DNA from: Clusia tigrina
Lineage: Eukaryota > Arthropoda > Insecta > Diptera > Clusiidae
Assembly (NCBI GenBank): GCA_920105625.2
Contig: OV050033.1
Location: 19,984,001 to 20,048,000 of the forward strand
Direction of reading: 5' to 3'
DNA: 64,000 nucleotides
Shown: positions 39,034-50,800 of the stretch, in pieces
Numbering within the stretch: the first letter of the stretch is position 1
How the letters are laid out: each line of letters begins with the position of its first letter
Notes under the pieces: generated by a model
Seen by the model: only the letters and a program-made list of their open reading frames with translations
Database searches by the model: none
What the model was told of the DNA's origin: nothing
Made by a program: the position numbers and the translations under genes

Positions 39034-40777
39034 CGCACGAAATGTGGCAAAACTTAAAGCCAATTCTGCGTGCTTGCACAGAGAAAACAAAATGTCGTGC
39101 GGTGAATTGCGTGGAATTGGCAAATAAGTTAAAATCAAAAATATTTTATGGAGCTGACACCTACGGCAATGGCATCGTCGCATTCTATTGCTTTGTTGCG
39201 TTTTCCCCTCCTTTATTTATTATTATTTTCCTATTTGCTTTTTTCTCTTCTCATTTTCACGTTCTCCTTTTTGTTCAACTTATTCAGCACTTATGCAATG
39301 TTGAAGCGAAATGCGAAATTAAATTTATGAAAAACGACTTTTTTAGTGGCAATTGTGTGTGTGCTCGCTGTGTTGATTTATGTGTATTGGTGTGTTGGTG
39401 TGAGCATGTGTGCATGAGTGCATGAGTGTGTTAAGGCGACAACTCAATAAAAAACGATGTGCAGAGCAAGAAAAGGCGTGAATGGTTTTAAGGCCTCACA
39501 TTAAATATGTATAAGACGGAATCTTAAATGGCTTTTATTTCCTTATATTTCTTCCTCTTCTCCATATACAATCCATAAGAGTGTTCAGCGTGTGCATGGA
39601 GTATGGACACGGATAAAGTTTGCTGTGTGTGTGTGTGTGTGTGTGAGAGTATTTGCCTGCACATTTTTATATATAATATAGGGACAATTTTATGTGGCGT
39701 TATTGATATTATGCATTAAATTATCGTAAATATTGCCCGCAAGTCACATTTTTTTGGCGGCGTCACATGCATGCACTGAAAAAAAAACATGCAAATGCAT
39801 GTGGGTGTGGTGCTGTGATATGAAGGCTGCGTGTAATAATTGTGTCGCTCTTTTGAAATTTTTTGATCCTTTTGCTTCTGTTATATTTACAATTTACATT
39901 TATTTCAATTTTATGAGTGTGTCTGCTGTGCGCTGCCGCCTCATCCTCATATGGCGAGTATATCAGTTTTTGTTTTTATTGGTGTTCATTGTTGATTGGC
40001 ATTGCTATTGTTAAATATTTCTCTTTCATTTCTCGTGGCCTCACAATTTATTTTCACCATTTATTCACATATAAACACAGACACCACTCTCCTTTCCATT
40101 GCCAGCATCTTTCATTTAATGCGATATTTGCATTGGTAAATAATTCATTAAATAATACTGTAATTCCTTCCATACCCGCCTCTTCCAGCTGTGAGATTCG
40201 CGCTTGTATGCTCACAATTTTTTTTAATCTACCTGGCAAGTCCTTACTTTGATTATTCCCTCATTTTCTGAGTGCTTCCTTCGGACACCTTCAATGCTCT
40301 TCTCTAAAAATATGGAAATGCATTCGGTATTTAATTAACTACATATTCTCAAGTATGCGGCAGAGCATTCACTGTAGGTCATTAGTCTCAAATACTCTGT
40401 TCTCCACTATGAAATAAAAGTAGTGTTTCGCCTTGGAAGATGTCCATGAGATCAGCCAATGTGCTACAAAACGCCTATACATCTTTTATTAGCCGTATTG
40501 GGAAATATCCTTATATTCCTCAATATATTCAAAGATAACACTCTGCATATCTTCATTGAAATATATCCTTGAAACGACCTGGGGAGCTAATATTTAAGGA
40601 CTTTCTAGAATTCTAAACCAATTGTCAACCGTCGCAAAAGACCGATTACTCGTTCGCTCCTGAAAAATCTTCTTGAAGACTTCAGAACACCAAAAATTCC
40701 ATAAAACGCGAGTGAATCCATCACTTGAAAAATGAACCTGAACGCCGTTAAGAGAAATATATGTAATCACTTCCAGC
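39034..40777. other. Non-coding stretch
   Basis: A (GT)n tract lies at 39623-39645. No gene recognised; open frames are low-complexity. Confidence 0.45.
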
Positions 40778-40919
40778 CGCCCTCTGTGGTCTAGTGGTAA
40801 GCATGCTAAACTCGCATTCAGAGGGACGCAGGTTCAAATATGGTCCGGGCTTGGCCTCAAATATGCTTCTTTATAAAAAGTCTGTTCTCACCATTTGGCA
40901 AGGCCAAGCACAGACCGGC
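40778..40919 (+). mobile_element. tRNA-derived SINE, copy A (best A-box and B-box)
   Basis: The head reads like a tRNA: CCTCTGTGGTCTAGTGGTAA, with the A-box TGGTCTAGTGG at 40787-40797 and the B-box GGTTCAAAT at 40831-40839, then CCGGGCTTGGCCTCAAATATG. The arms do not fold into a clean cloverleaf and the body continues past a tRNA's length, so this is a Pol III SINE. The A-box resembles those of Asp/Glu/His tRNAs. Its usual tail is missing; a LINE fragment in the opposite orientation begins at about 40920. Confidence 0.75.
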
Positions 40920-41291
40920 TCCCCAGTACCTAGTCTTTCCAACGGATATTCGGTCGTCCTCTTCTGCACGTTCTACCACGGTGTGTCGAAGAATATACCC
41001 TCTTATTCGAAGCGTCCTCATTCATTCGCTCAAGATGACCAAGCCGGCGGAGCCACTGTATTTGTATACGCTTTACTCTGCTAGTGAAGGCTTATAGCTG
41101 ATCGATCCATCTTCTTCGTCCGCGTTTATTGGACCATAGATCTCATGAATAATTTTCCTCTCGAGTACTCCCAAAAGCCTCTCATCAATGGTGGTCGTTG
41201 TCCACGTCTCAGCGCCATAGTTTAATACGGGAAGTGTGCGGGATTTATAGAGACTTATTTTCATTCCTCGAGAAAGGACCCTGTTTCCCAA
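40920..41291 (-). mobile_element. LINE fragment: C-terminal tail of a reverse transcriptase protein
   Basis: On the - strand 41291-41073 reads LYKSRTLPVLNYGAETWTTT then TIDERLLGVLERKIIHEIYGP, the thumb/C-terminal region found in many insect non-LTR elements. After a stop and frameshift, 41065-40930 reads LRRLGHLERMNEDASNKRVY and RRGRPNIRWKD, the usual continuation (RLRWLGHVERM...GRPxxRWxD). The catalytic core is absent. RTE- or CR1-like is my guess from motif style. Confidence 0.8.
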
Positions 41292-44203
41292 TTATCTAAT
41301 GAGCCTATAATATCACTTGTAGGCAAGCTAATATATGTTGATATACATTGTTATATTTTTATAATTTATTTAACATTCCATTATTTGTTCGGCGGACATC
41401 CATCGTAAGACTTCTTCTATCCTCTTCTTCTATCCATCCTAAACTTGGGAAAATTATAAGAATGTTCCAAATTGTTGCTCAGGGTTGATGAAATTTTATG
41501 CAACTAGAAGAGCACATGACACGATACATTAAAGCACCGATGCCAAACGTACTTGAAATGGGAACGGCAATGTCGATGCCGACTAGAATCCTCACTAGCC
41601 TCATTAGTAGTGACTCTAACTTAAAAACAATATTCATCGAAAAATCTTAGAACTAAATCTGTGTCCTTTCTTGGTCTGACTAAGTGATTTTTTAAAAACT
41701 GTCTGCCAATCTAAATTAAACCAATCTTGAGGACAAACTCGTACATTATACATGATACTTATTGATATCCATAGTGACGTAGGTGACATAGTTGTACAAA
41801 ATTGTACCTGGGAGGCCTTTCTTCTTTATGAAATGCTTTTCACAAAAAGCACTCAATTGATTTTGATGATTCAGTTTCAGGGCCAGTGAAAAAGCAGTTG
41901 CATCGGTGACATTCTTTTGAAGTGTTTACCTTTCCATTTAAAAATCTTAACAAACACAGGAAATATGGTTCAACCTGGCAGTAGTCAACCCCATGCCAAA
42001 TGAGAGACATTTCCAGAATTAGAAAATTGGTTCTGTCGCGCCACACTAGCTTGAATAACATTACAGTAATAATACTCCTTATGAAAAGCACCTAGAACTG
42101 AGATTTCCATTTGAAATAGCAAGTCAAGATTCCACTCAACAGGACTTGATTTCCTTCCGGATATCATAACAGTTCCCAGCGACTTACTTCAAACCCAACA
42201 CGTAACGAGACCGTAACATTATTATATTGAAATATTTGCAGCTGTGGCTGTGTGAAAACACCTTTCGATGTGTGGGAGAAGTATCCGGCTTCAACCACAC
42301 TGCATCTAAGCAGAAAATGAACACTGAAAATTCCGCAAGATTCGTGTAAATAGCAGAATTCCTTAAACTGCGCTTCAAGGCTTCCATATGTGTGGGTGTT
42401 TGCATATGTATGGTTGTGGTTATGGCAGTGGCTGTGCAAATTCGCTTGTACAATAAAAAATATTAGTTTGCTCCTCGAGGCATGTGTACAAGAAACTTCA
42501 GCGACATGTGCTGTTGGTGCTGCTGCTGTGACTACTCTCGTTGTGATTGTTGTTGCAAAAGTTTATGTTGTAACAATCTGCACAACATGGACGTGTGAGT
42601 GGCAGCCAACATATTTGGCGTGTCTGCGAGGAAAAAACAACAAAAACACCACACACTGAAAATGTCTATTACTAAATTTGATAAGTTTAAATGGGCATAA
42701 AGTGCGAACTGATTGCTCGAAACTGTGTAAAAATAGTCATTCTTCAAATGGAGTGAATTAACTTAAGGGAAATATAATGTCAAAGAGTTTATAAGGAAAT
42801 AGAAGATTCCAGTGATCTGTGTGTACATAAACTCAAGCCTATTTATCTCGAAAACTTAACTATTACTAACATTTTCGCCAAGCGTATTTCAATACAGAAT
42901 ATTGTCTTCAACGCCTTGACACATTCGGTAAACTACATTTGCATAGCAGCGTGTTTGAAAGTGTGCGCCTTCAGAGTAATATGTAAATATGTGCGAGTAG
43001 GTGGGCGAGCCTGCTTGTGTGAGGGTATGAGTACGAGTGTAAGTTGAAGTGTTAATGTTGCGCTACTCCATTATAAATAAATTTTACCCATTATTCCTGT
43101 TGAATGCCATAACTGCAGGCAAATCGCAAGCAAATTGCACACCTATAAACGTACAAAGAAACTTGTACCCATTCATACACACACTCGCAAACACATTCAC
43201 AAACACGCTGCACAAACACGCTGCACAAACACGTTAACGTACACTCTTCTACAAAGGGGCATATGGCTTTCATTTTCTATACGTAATGATAAATTTTTGC
43301 TTTTATACGCATTGGCAGTGCCATCATCTGTGCCCCTCCCATCTCCCACTCCACATACACAAAAGCGTGCCTTTGCACACACATACTCAAACGCATACTT
43401 CCATGCTCACTCCTCTTGCACGCACTGATAAATCTGCTCTTTCAATTTGGTGGTAAGTGCCTGTAGTGAAAAATTGATTTTCGCTTGGTTCAATGACAGA
43501 CCAGAAAAAAGACATAAAATAAAATAAAAAGCAAATAATTCAATTTCACATTAAAAATGCATTCAAAAATTGGTAAACGTCAACATTAAACACACACAGA
43601 CACATACTCACTCACACCCACACACTGGGAGCAAATTCAATTTTTACCCCTTCACGCATATAATCATCGTAATTGTATTTAAATAGAGCACACAAAGTGC
43701 GACACACTCCCATGACACAAGGCAGCATCGTCCTTTCATTCTGGCAGCTCTTTAATTTCATTAAAGATGCACTGTGATCAGATCCGATTGAGCGAGGTTT
43801 TCATTTTACCACAATTCATCAATTAATCAATTATTAAATTATGACGCACTATGAAACTTCACACGAGGGATACGAGTAAATACGGAAGGAGAGCGACACT
43901 AGCAGTCAAGGACTAATCTGTGCAATGTGAGTATAGAGATGCGGGAAGTAAATTTGATAAGCAACTTGAAAGCAAACAATTGCTTTGAAGTGTTGACTGT
44001 ATTGTTTACATTTTACTTTGAAATGCTTGTCTGCTCCACCAGCTACCATGGCTAGACATGTGATATTAAAAAAACGTGCTTGCGCCCACCGCGAAGGAAT
44101 AAACTACAACAAATGTCGATGGGATCCTCTCATCTACGTTTTGTTCCCCTCAATCAAGTCATGTGCAAGATCGCCATTAATCAATTTCAGTAAAGTAGCC
44201 ACT
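41292..44203. other. Non-coding stretch
   Basis: CA-rich patches at 43180-43235 and 43360-43430. The end of the LINE may extend a little past 41291 but I cannot read it. No gene recognised. Confidence 0.45.
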
Positions 44204-44241
44204 GAGTAGTTAGCCCCGGAGTAGTTAGCCCCGGAGTAGTT
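44204..44241. repeat. 15-bp tandem repeat, 2.5 units
   Basis: GAGTAGTTAGCCCCG is repeated exactly at 44204-44218 and 44219-44233, then GAGTAGTT. Confidence 0.97.
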
Positions 44242-44811
44242 CTCCTTCACAAATTAGCGAAAGTTTCTAAGAGTTGAAGGATAGCCCAATAGTATGTTTG
44301 CCTTCCCAATTCTAACATGAAATTGTTGAGTTAAGGAATAAAAATATTTACAAATTTTTTTAGCTTTATTAGCATAATCATTTGTAAGAGATGTTAAAAA
44401 TATACAAAAAAGTCAAACACCTTCAAGGACTTGTGAATTAAATTTTACATAATAACTTAAAATACCACCATAAAACATTGAAGAACAATTTGGGTTATAC
44501 AACTACCACGCCTCCTCTGCACATATATACAAAGCTTCAGACCCATACAATATATATTAATAAAATAGAATAGAGTGGCGCTTAACTGGATCAGAATATA
44601 TCACCTGTCATGTTCACTATTTTATTGAATATTTAATACATATTTATAATATATTTAATATGCTCAAAAATGTCCTGCCAAGCATCATGCTTAATATTGA
44701 GTTACATTGATCCAATATAGTCATCTATTAACCAGTAAAATGACATTATCTCTGTGGACTTGAAGAATAGGTCCACTTAGGGAACTGGGTATCTTCATAC
44801 GTTTTATGTAC

Positions 44812-44988
44812 CCAGGGGGGTCGCGGGCTCGAATCCTGGCCCAAGCATGGTCTCATAAAAGCTTCTTCCTAAAACTTTTTCTCTTTGAGTCGACGGCCCT
44901 AGTTGCTAGTCCTCATTCCCCCAACCAGTTGTAGACATAATTATGGTGTAAGCATTACCGTGTAAGGTATAACTATAATAATAATAGT
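44812..44988 (+). mobile_element. tRNA-derived SINE, copy C (lacks A-box)
   Basis: Starts within the tRNA-like part (GGGGGGTCGCGGGCTCGAAT), with a good B-box at 44826-44836, then CAAGCATGGTCTCATAAAAG, AGTTGCTAGTCCTCATTC and ATAATTATGGTGTAAGC, and ends in a short ATAATAATAAT run. This copy and the one at 54.1 kb define the 3' end of the family. Confidence 0.75.
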
Positions 44989-47680
44989 GTACCCGAAAGA
45001 ACCTAGTTTTTAATCCTTTAAAACAAATCACTGGAGCCTATTCCGTTTAGTGGATTGGAACCTAATTAGAAGCAGAGAAAGAGAAGTGACCAAATATACT
45101 AAAAACCCCATTTATTAAGTATCTCCAATACCAAAGGACGATTATGTATCATAATCAAGAGATCAGACCTACACGATTGCAAGTTGAATTACTGCTTTCA
45201 AGCCACACAATGAGCAATGCGAATTAGCTAAAATAACTGAGGGACACGAGTGCGTATGAGTGATATTTACACATGCTGGTAGGTGCGTGTGTGTGTGTGT
45301 GTGTTTCAGGTGAGTGTCCACACGAGTTGGCCACAATTCACAAACACCTGACGACGGTCCATTTGAATTGAATATCTCGTGGTCGTCTAGAGCCCATAAT
45401 GAGTCTAATAGCCCATTATGAGGGACAATGAGCAGCGGCGGAGGAAATGGTGTTGCATGTAGCAAGTCTGGGATGTACAATGCACACGCAATACACTCAC
45501 AAATCTTGCATTATGTAACCCATCCCATAAATGCTATTAATAGAATTACAAATTGAATGCATAAATTGCTTAGTGCAATTGCCTGAGTAATTGTGCTTGT
45601 AATGCTGAGAGCAGCCCAACCGGGCAGTAAGTGCAGCGTGTGCGAAAATGATGCCGTTTGTGATTATTACTTGTGTATATTAAGCATCGCATGAACAGGA
45701 GAAAATTATGTACGGTCTGCCAAAATTATGCTGAGCAGAAGAGTGAATGATTAAGATTCAAATTCAGTGCGTATCTTGGAGGATTTTTTTCTTGTCATCA
45801 TTTTGCAGGACTTCACATTTTGACAGTCTAGTTTAGTCTTGGATTTTTTCCACCGTTTAAATTCAGTGTTGTTGCAATTCTTTCATTAGTATACGAAATA
45901 TTTTATTAAAAGTAAGAAATGGCACGGAATTGCAGTAATCCCCTCCAGCTGTGGAAAGTGTATCTAACAAACCAAACAGAAAATCTACTATTATTAAATA
46001 CAACAACACACCCCCACAATAAAGCAAACATTTATTCTACAAAACTACACTAACAAGCAGCACAGAAACAACAACAACAACAACAACAACAAATGGCGCA
46101 CATAACGGCAATAGCCCCCGATAAATTCAAATAAGCAAATAAGCAGTAAACAAGAAATTTAATTTTTTTTTGGCGTTCCTCCTCCCGCATTCGGTAATGT
46201 GGGACATCAAGGGATGAGACTACCACAAGAAGACAAAGTATCGACACCACGACCTCGTTGCCAAAGACTTCACTTCACTCCACTCGCACTGTGGTATACA
46301 CATAGGCAGCGACTGCAAATAACATGCATAAATTTGTGTTAGTCTGCCAGGGCGGCAACCACGCCCGGCTTCTTTGCATATTGTATCAGGCACATTTCGC
46401 GCAATGAATTTTCCAACTCGAATAACTTCAAATATTACAAAATCTGCGAATTTTCAGACAGCCCGAGTGGCTGACAGAATGCGAGGGGCAGCCGGAGTGG
46501 AGCAGTGAGCAGATAAAAATTCTAATAACTTTTGTGCTCCACATTTATTTGTGTGCGGATGTATGTGTGTGTGTCCTCTTTTTAATTTGTGATTTTTCCG
46601 TTTGTTTACTTTTTTCCTATAAGGCTAAACGCAAAATTGAAACTGACGACCAGCAGCAAAATTCACCGCTTCCGCCGCTAAATGCCGCTTGCTCAATTTC
46701 ATCGCTCTTAGATTTTGTTTATGAATTTCGTTGCGGCGAAGGCGCTCAACCGGAAATTGTCCTTGTGCGGTCGAATTCGTGTGTACACAAACCGAGTTTG
46801 CATAGTCGTGGATACGGATGTGTGTGTATGGGTGTGTGTATAGGAATGTCGTGTGTGTGTGAGTACACTACTGTTGCTTGCTGTTTGCCCTTTGCGTTAT
46901 TGTGTTTGCTGTCCTTGCTGTTGTTATTGTTTTTGTTGTGTTTATTCGTTTTATATTGGCGCATTGTAGATTTGCAAGTTTAACGTTAACGCCATGCAAT
47001 ATGGCCAGAGTTGAATGCCATGTCAGTGTAAAATTGTAAGGATATCTTGTGTCCTTTTTAAAGTGATTTATGTGTGAACATTTCGAAATGTTTAAAGGCT
47101 TGCAATTGACAGCGGACATCTGCAATAAGAGTTTCAAATTAAATTTCATTTTCTTTTTGTTTCGCTTAGAAAAGGACTGCAATTTAATGAAATACAAAAT
47201 GTTTACGAAATGCTTAACAAGGACATTTTATTAATTAAATTTTTAATTAATAGGCACATTGTTTGCATTCCATGACATTGTTGGCAAATTTTAAATTGGA
47301 AACTATGACGTAGAGCACGGCGGAAGCCAAGAGGGTTTGAACCCTAGTTTTGAAAGGTTTGAACTTAAGTTTTGTCAGGATTTGCTGCTGATGGTAATAA
47401 CAAAATAGGAGACCTCTTGCAAATGTAAAGAGAAAGGACGCTCTAATTGCAATGGAGTTGTATCTGTGACCATAATAAGATCCACTTGTAATCTGAAGAT
47501 GAAAGAGAATTATGAGAGAAATTTATGCATATAAATATAATGTTTTTGGTTTCTCTATCCTTGTACAGCCTTCACGGAAACTAAAAATGGTCAGGACAAA
47601 TTGATAATGTATTTGACTGAAACCATCTTTGGAGCATGCCTTGTTTAAACTAAAACTGTGAAGTTCTTAAACATGCTATC
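44989..47680. other. Non-coding stretch with microsatellites
   Basis: (GT)n at 45286-45304 and (CAA)n at 46067-46092. 46621-46790 is more GC-balanced and open on the + strand without a recognised domain. No supportable gene. Confidence 0.45.
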
Positions 47681-47684
47681 ATTA

Positions 47685-47800
47685 CAACTGAGCGGTTGCG
47701 GGTTCCAGTTCTGCCCAGGACATGTTCTACTAGTAAATGGTTTTTTTTATTAACCCTGTATAAGTAGGAATGAGTCCAATTCCATAGAAGAGAACATCAT
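47685..47800 (+). mobile_element. Possible decayed SINE, copy E
   Basis: GAGCGGTTGCGGGTTCCAG and TTCTGCCCAGGACATGTTCT resemble the B-box half of the SINE family. The tail (AGGAATGAGTCCAATTCC) is only a weak match. Confidence 0.35.
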
Positions 47801-50800
47801 GCAGAGTACCTTGGAATAATACGTTAATGGAATAAGTAAACTTTAACTTTAGAAAGTCGATGAGAAACTTAAGGAGGAGAGGTATAAGAGAACTCATCAT
47901 AACTATCATTCAAAATATTGAAATTAACTCATCTTCCCTTGAATGTACAATGGAACCTTCCTTCACAGTAATGACTAAAATGGCTATTATGTTATTATAC
48001 AGTAGATGATTAAGATGAAATGCCACCGTAGTAATTGAGGAAGAGGGGCAGGTAATGCAGCCGAAAAAACCATATTCACTAGGGATAATATTGTGAAATG
48101 AATGAGCTCTTAGATGCAACAACAAAGTGGGAGTAATGAATTGTTAATTGAAGTGGCACATGCATAAAGTAAGCAGGTTTATTTTGGCCCATCTAGCATA
48201 GCTCTTCCTTTGCAAGCCAAAGTAGCAGAGATAATCTCAAAACCTCATTCACATAAAGAGTTCACGATTGAACCACATGTTGGCCACTTGCATTGTGGCG
48301 TGTTAATGGATTTGCCAGTAAACGCAGGAATTTTCTCCACAGGAACAGTAAAAAGTTAGCTATTTTCCTGATGGGTTGTTTTATAAACCATGTAGTTTTT
48401 TAACTTACTTTGTTCTGTACTTATTTATTACTTATTCCTTATGGCACAGTTTTTGCTAAATTGAAGCCTATAATTGGCATTGAATCCACTGATACCACTG
48501 AGCCCATATGGTGCTATTCCCGGATACACGACGATCCATAGTCATTAAAAACAGAAGATACTGCTTCGATTTGTTTCCATCCAGTTAACTTGAGTAGGTC
48601 TTCATTGCACTTTTCGGAATATATTTATCTGTGAAGAAATTACATATATCCAGCAAAACTTAGAGGACATCGGCCAGATTGATACTCAGAGTGATACCCA
48701 GACACACACTACTCTGCAACCTGTTTAGAGTAGAAGCTGTAGATTGAAGCAATATTTTGCACGACCACACTAAAGAGGCGTTTGGGAGAGAGGGTCTTAT
48801 TAGGGTTGTATATAACAGATACTCAACTGTCAGTTTCAAACCACAACTCTGGTTGAAAAACCTGCAGCACTACATTCTACTGCCATGGTTAGTTCTCACT
48901 TCTGGTGTGACACCTACAGATTCACCCTATTCTAGACATCATTTGGAGATTAGAAATGCACCATATTAGTTTTACTCAGAGTTAAAGAAAGAGCCTGCTG
49001 ATTGTCTTTCTTCAGGACTTCCTGCATCATAACTAATCTAGCTGAGTAAATCACATTAAAAGTTCACTGGGATATTGTGTCAATAAGATCTGTGACGTTG
49101 TTGAAGAAATTTCTGCTTTCTGTTTAAAATCTTCTTTGTTCAAGTTTGACTCCTGTTCGATGATGTTAATTACAAAGGAACTTAATTCGAACCTGAGCAC
49201 GTGTTTCCAAATTCCTATAGTAACACCCGGAAGTAGTTTGTTGCAGAAGGACGAAATGTGGGCAAAATGTAATGCAATTGAAACGTAAATTAAACAGTAA
49301 TCATATTTGCATAATATTGCTTTTTAATTTCCTTAAATTACACATAAAACACACACACACGATCATCAATTTTGCAGAACGTGTGCCCCAAATTTCAGCG
49401 ACTATTTGCACATTCCGCATTCAGCAGACAGCGCAGCACACAGCAAACATCGTCGCAATCACGCTTAATGCACTTGGCCTGGCAAGCGCTGCTACAGCGT
49501 AAATCACTTCGTCACTGCTGTGTCTCATGTTCGGTGTGTGCCAGGTCCTCACCTGCTGTCTGCAGTTGTCGCTCCCAACAGCTCCGCACTGCCTGTACAG
49601 TATACAAAATCCCTGCTACATGTTCTCATCCGTCTTGTAATAATTTTAGTCGTAACTCGTAAAAGCGGGATATACATCTTGAGTCTGTCTGTGCCTGCTG
49701 CAACTTAGCTTGCTGGAATTTGCGCTGAAATGTGCACGCCGTGATTTTGCAGACTGTGTCGATGCGGCAGCTGGCAACTGGCAGTAAGCAGCTGCCAACA
49801 GTCTCAGGCGCCAATGTTCAGCACGAACTTGCATCTAGGGTATGGGTATGTGTGTATGTGTCTGTTGATATGCTTATACCGACAAATGTGATAGTCACTC
49901 AATTTACAATTCAGCCACTCGTATACATTCACACATATGTATGTGTGCCGAGTGGAGGAGTGTGAGTGGGTGTGCGTATGATATTTTGTATAAATCCTTG
50001 CGTGCTAACCTGACGCAAATGTGACAATGAAAACGTCAGTTACGAGTTTCGAGTTTCGTTCCATTTGTTCGACTTGCTGTGTGCTCCGCTGCGCTGCGCT
50101 GAGAAGTTGCACGTGACACAAATGGATAATTACACTTTAGCCTGTAGTCACTTAGCTGCAAATACCGCAACCCTCTGCTCGGGGACTACATTGCTTGATG
50201 TACATACTTGCCTCTCTCTGTGTGTTGGTGGGTGGGTGCTGAAGCACTGCATTGACTTGTCAAGTTGCTACTCCTTGCTAGTTTTGTTATCCTCGCCTCT
50301 ATTCCACTGGCACATCTTGTGGCAACGCGGCTGCACGCAATGCATGTCAGTGGGTTAAGTTCGTCGGAAATCCAGTTGTGCGGTTCTCACTCATTGACAT
50401 TTTAATTTTATACAAAGTTAGACTTGCCTATGGGAAAGTTTTGCAAGACTTATGCAAGAGTTTAATTTAGTTTGTTTAAAAGTTTCGTTGCAGTTTTATT
50501 GCAAGCAATTTCCATACACTTACTTCATTTAGGTAGGTACGCAATAGATTGGATTTTAATGCAGTGGCTGGAATGATGAACTGTGCACGTTTTATTGCAA
50601 ATTAAACAATGTATTCATTAACAAAGTAATTCTTTATGCATTATATAAAGATGGGAAAATACCTGAACAACCTCGAAATTCTTCATGAAGTGTCAACCGC
50701 ATATTCTAAATGAAGTGTGGGGAAGTGAGGTTCCAGAACAAATAATTATACCCTTGACTAAAGTTCTGCAATTCTATTTTTTTGTTCCTGTAGCAGTTGT

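Noticed and set aside
40778..40850. Functional tRNA gene
   Set aside because: A- and B-boxes are present, but the ends do not pair into an acceptor stem and the same sequence recurs with a longer SINE body.
46534..46983. 149-codon frame as a membrane protein gene
   Set aside because: Both ends are GT/GTT repeats; only the middle (kept as a finding) is non-repetitive, and it has no known domain.
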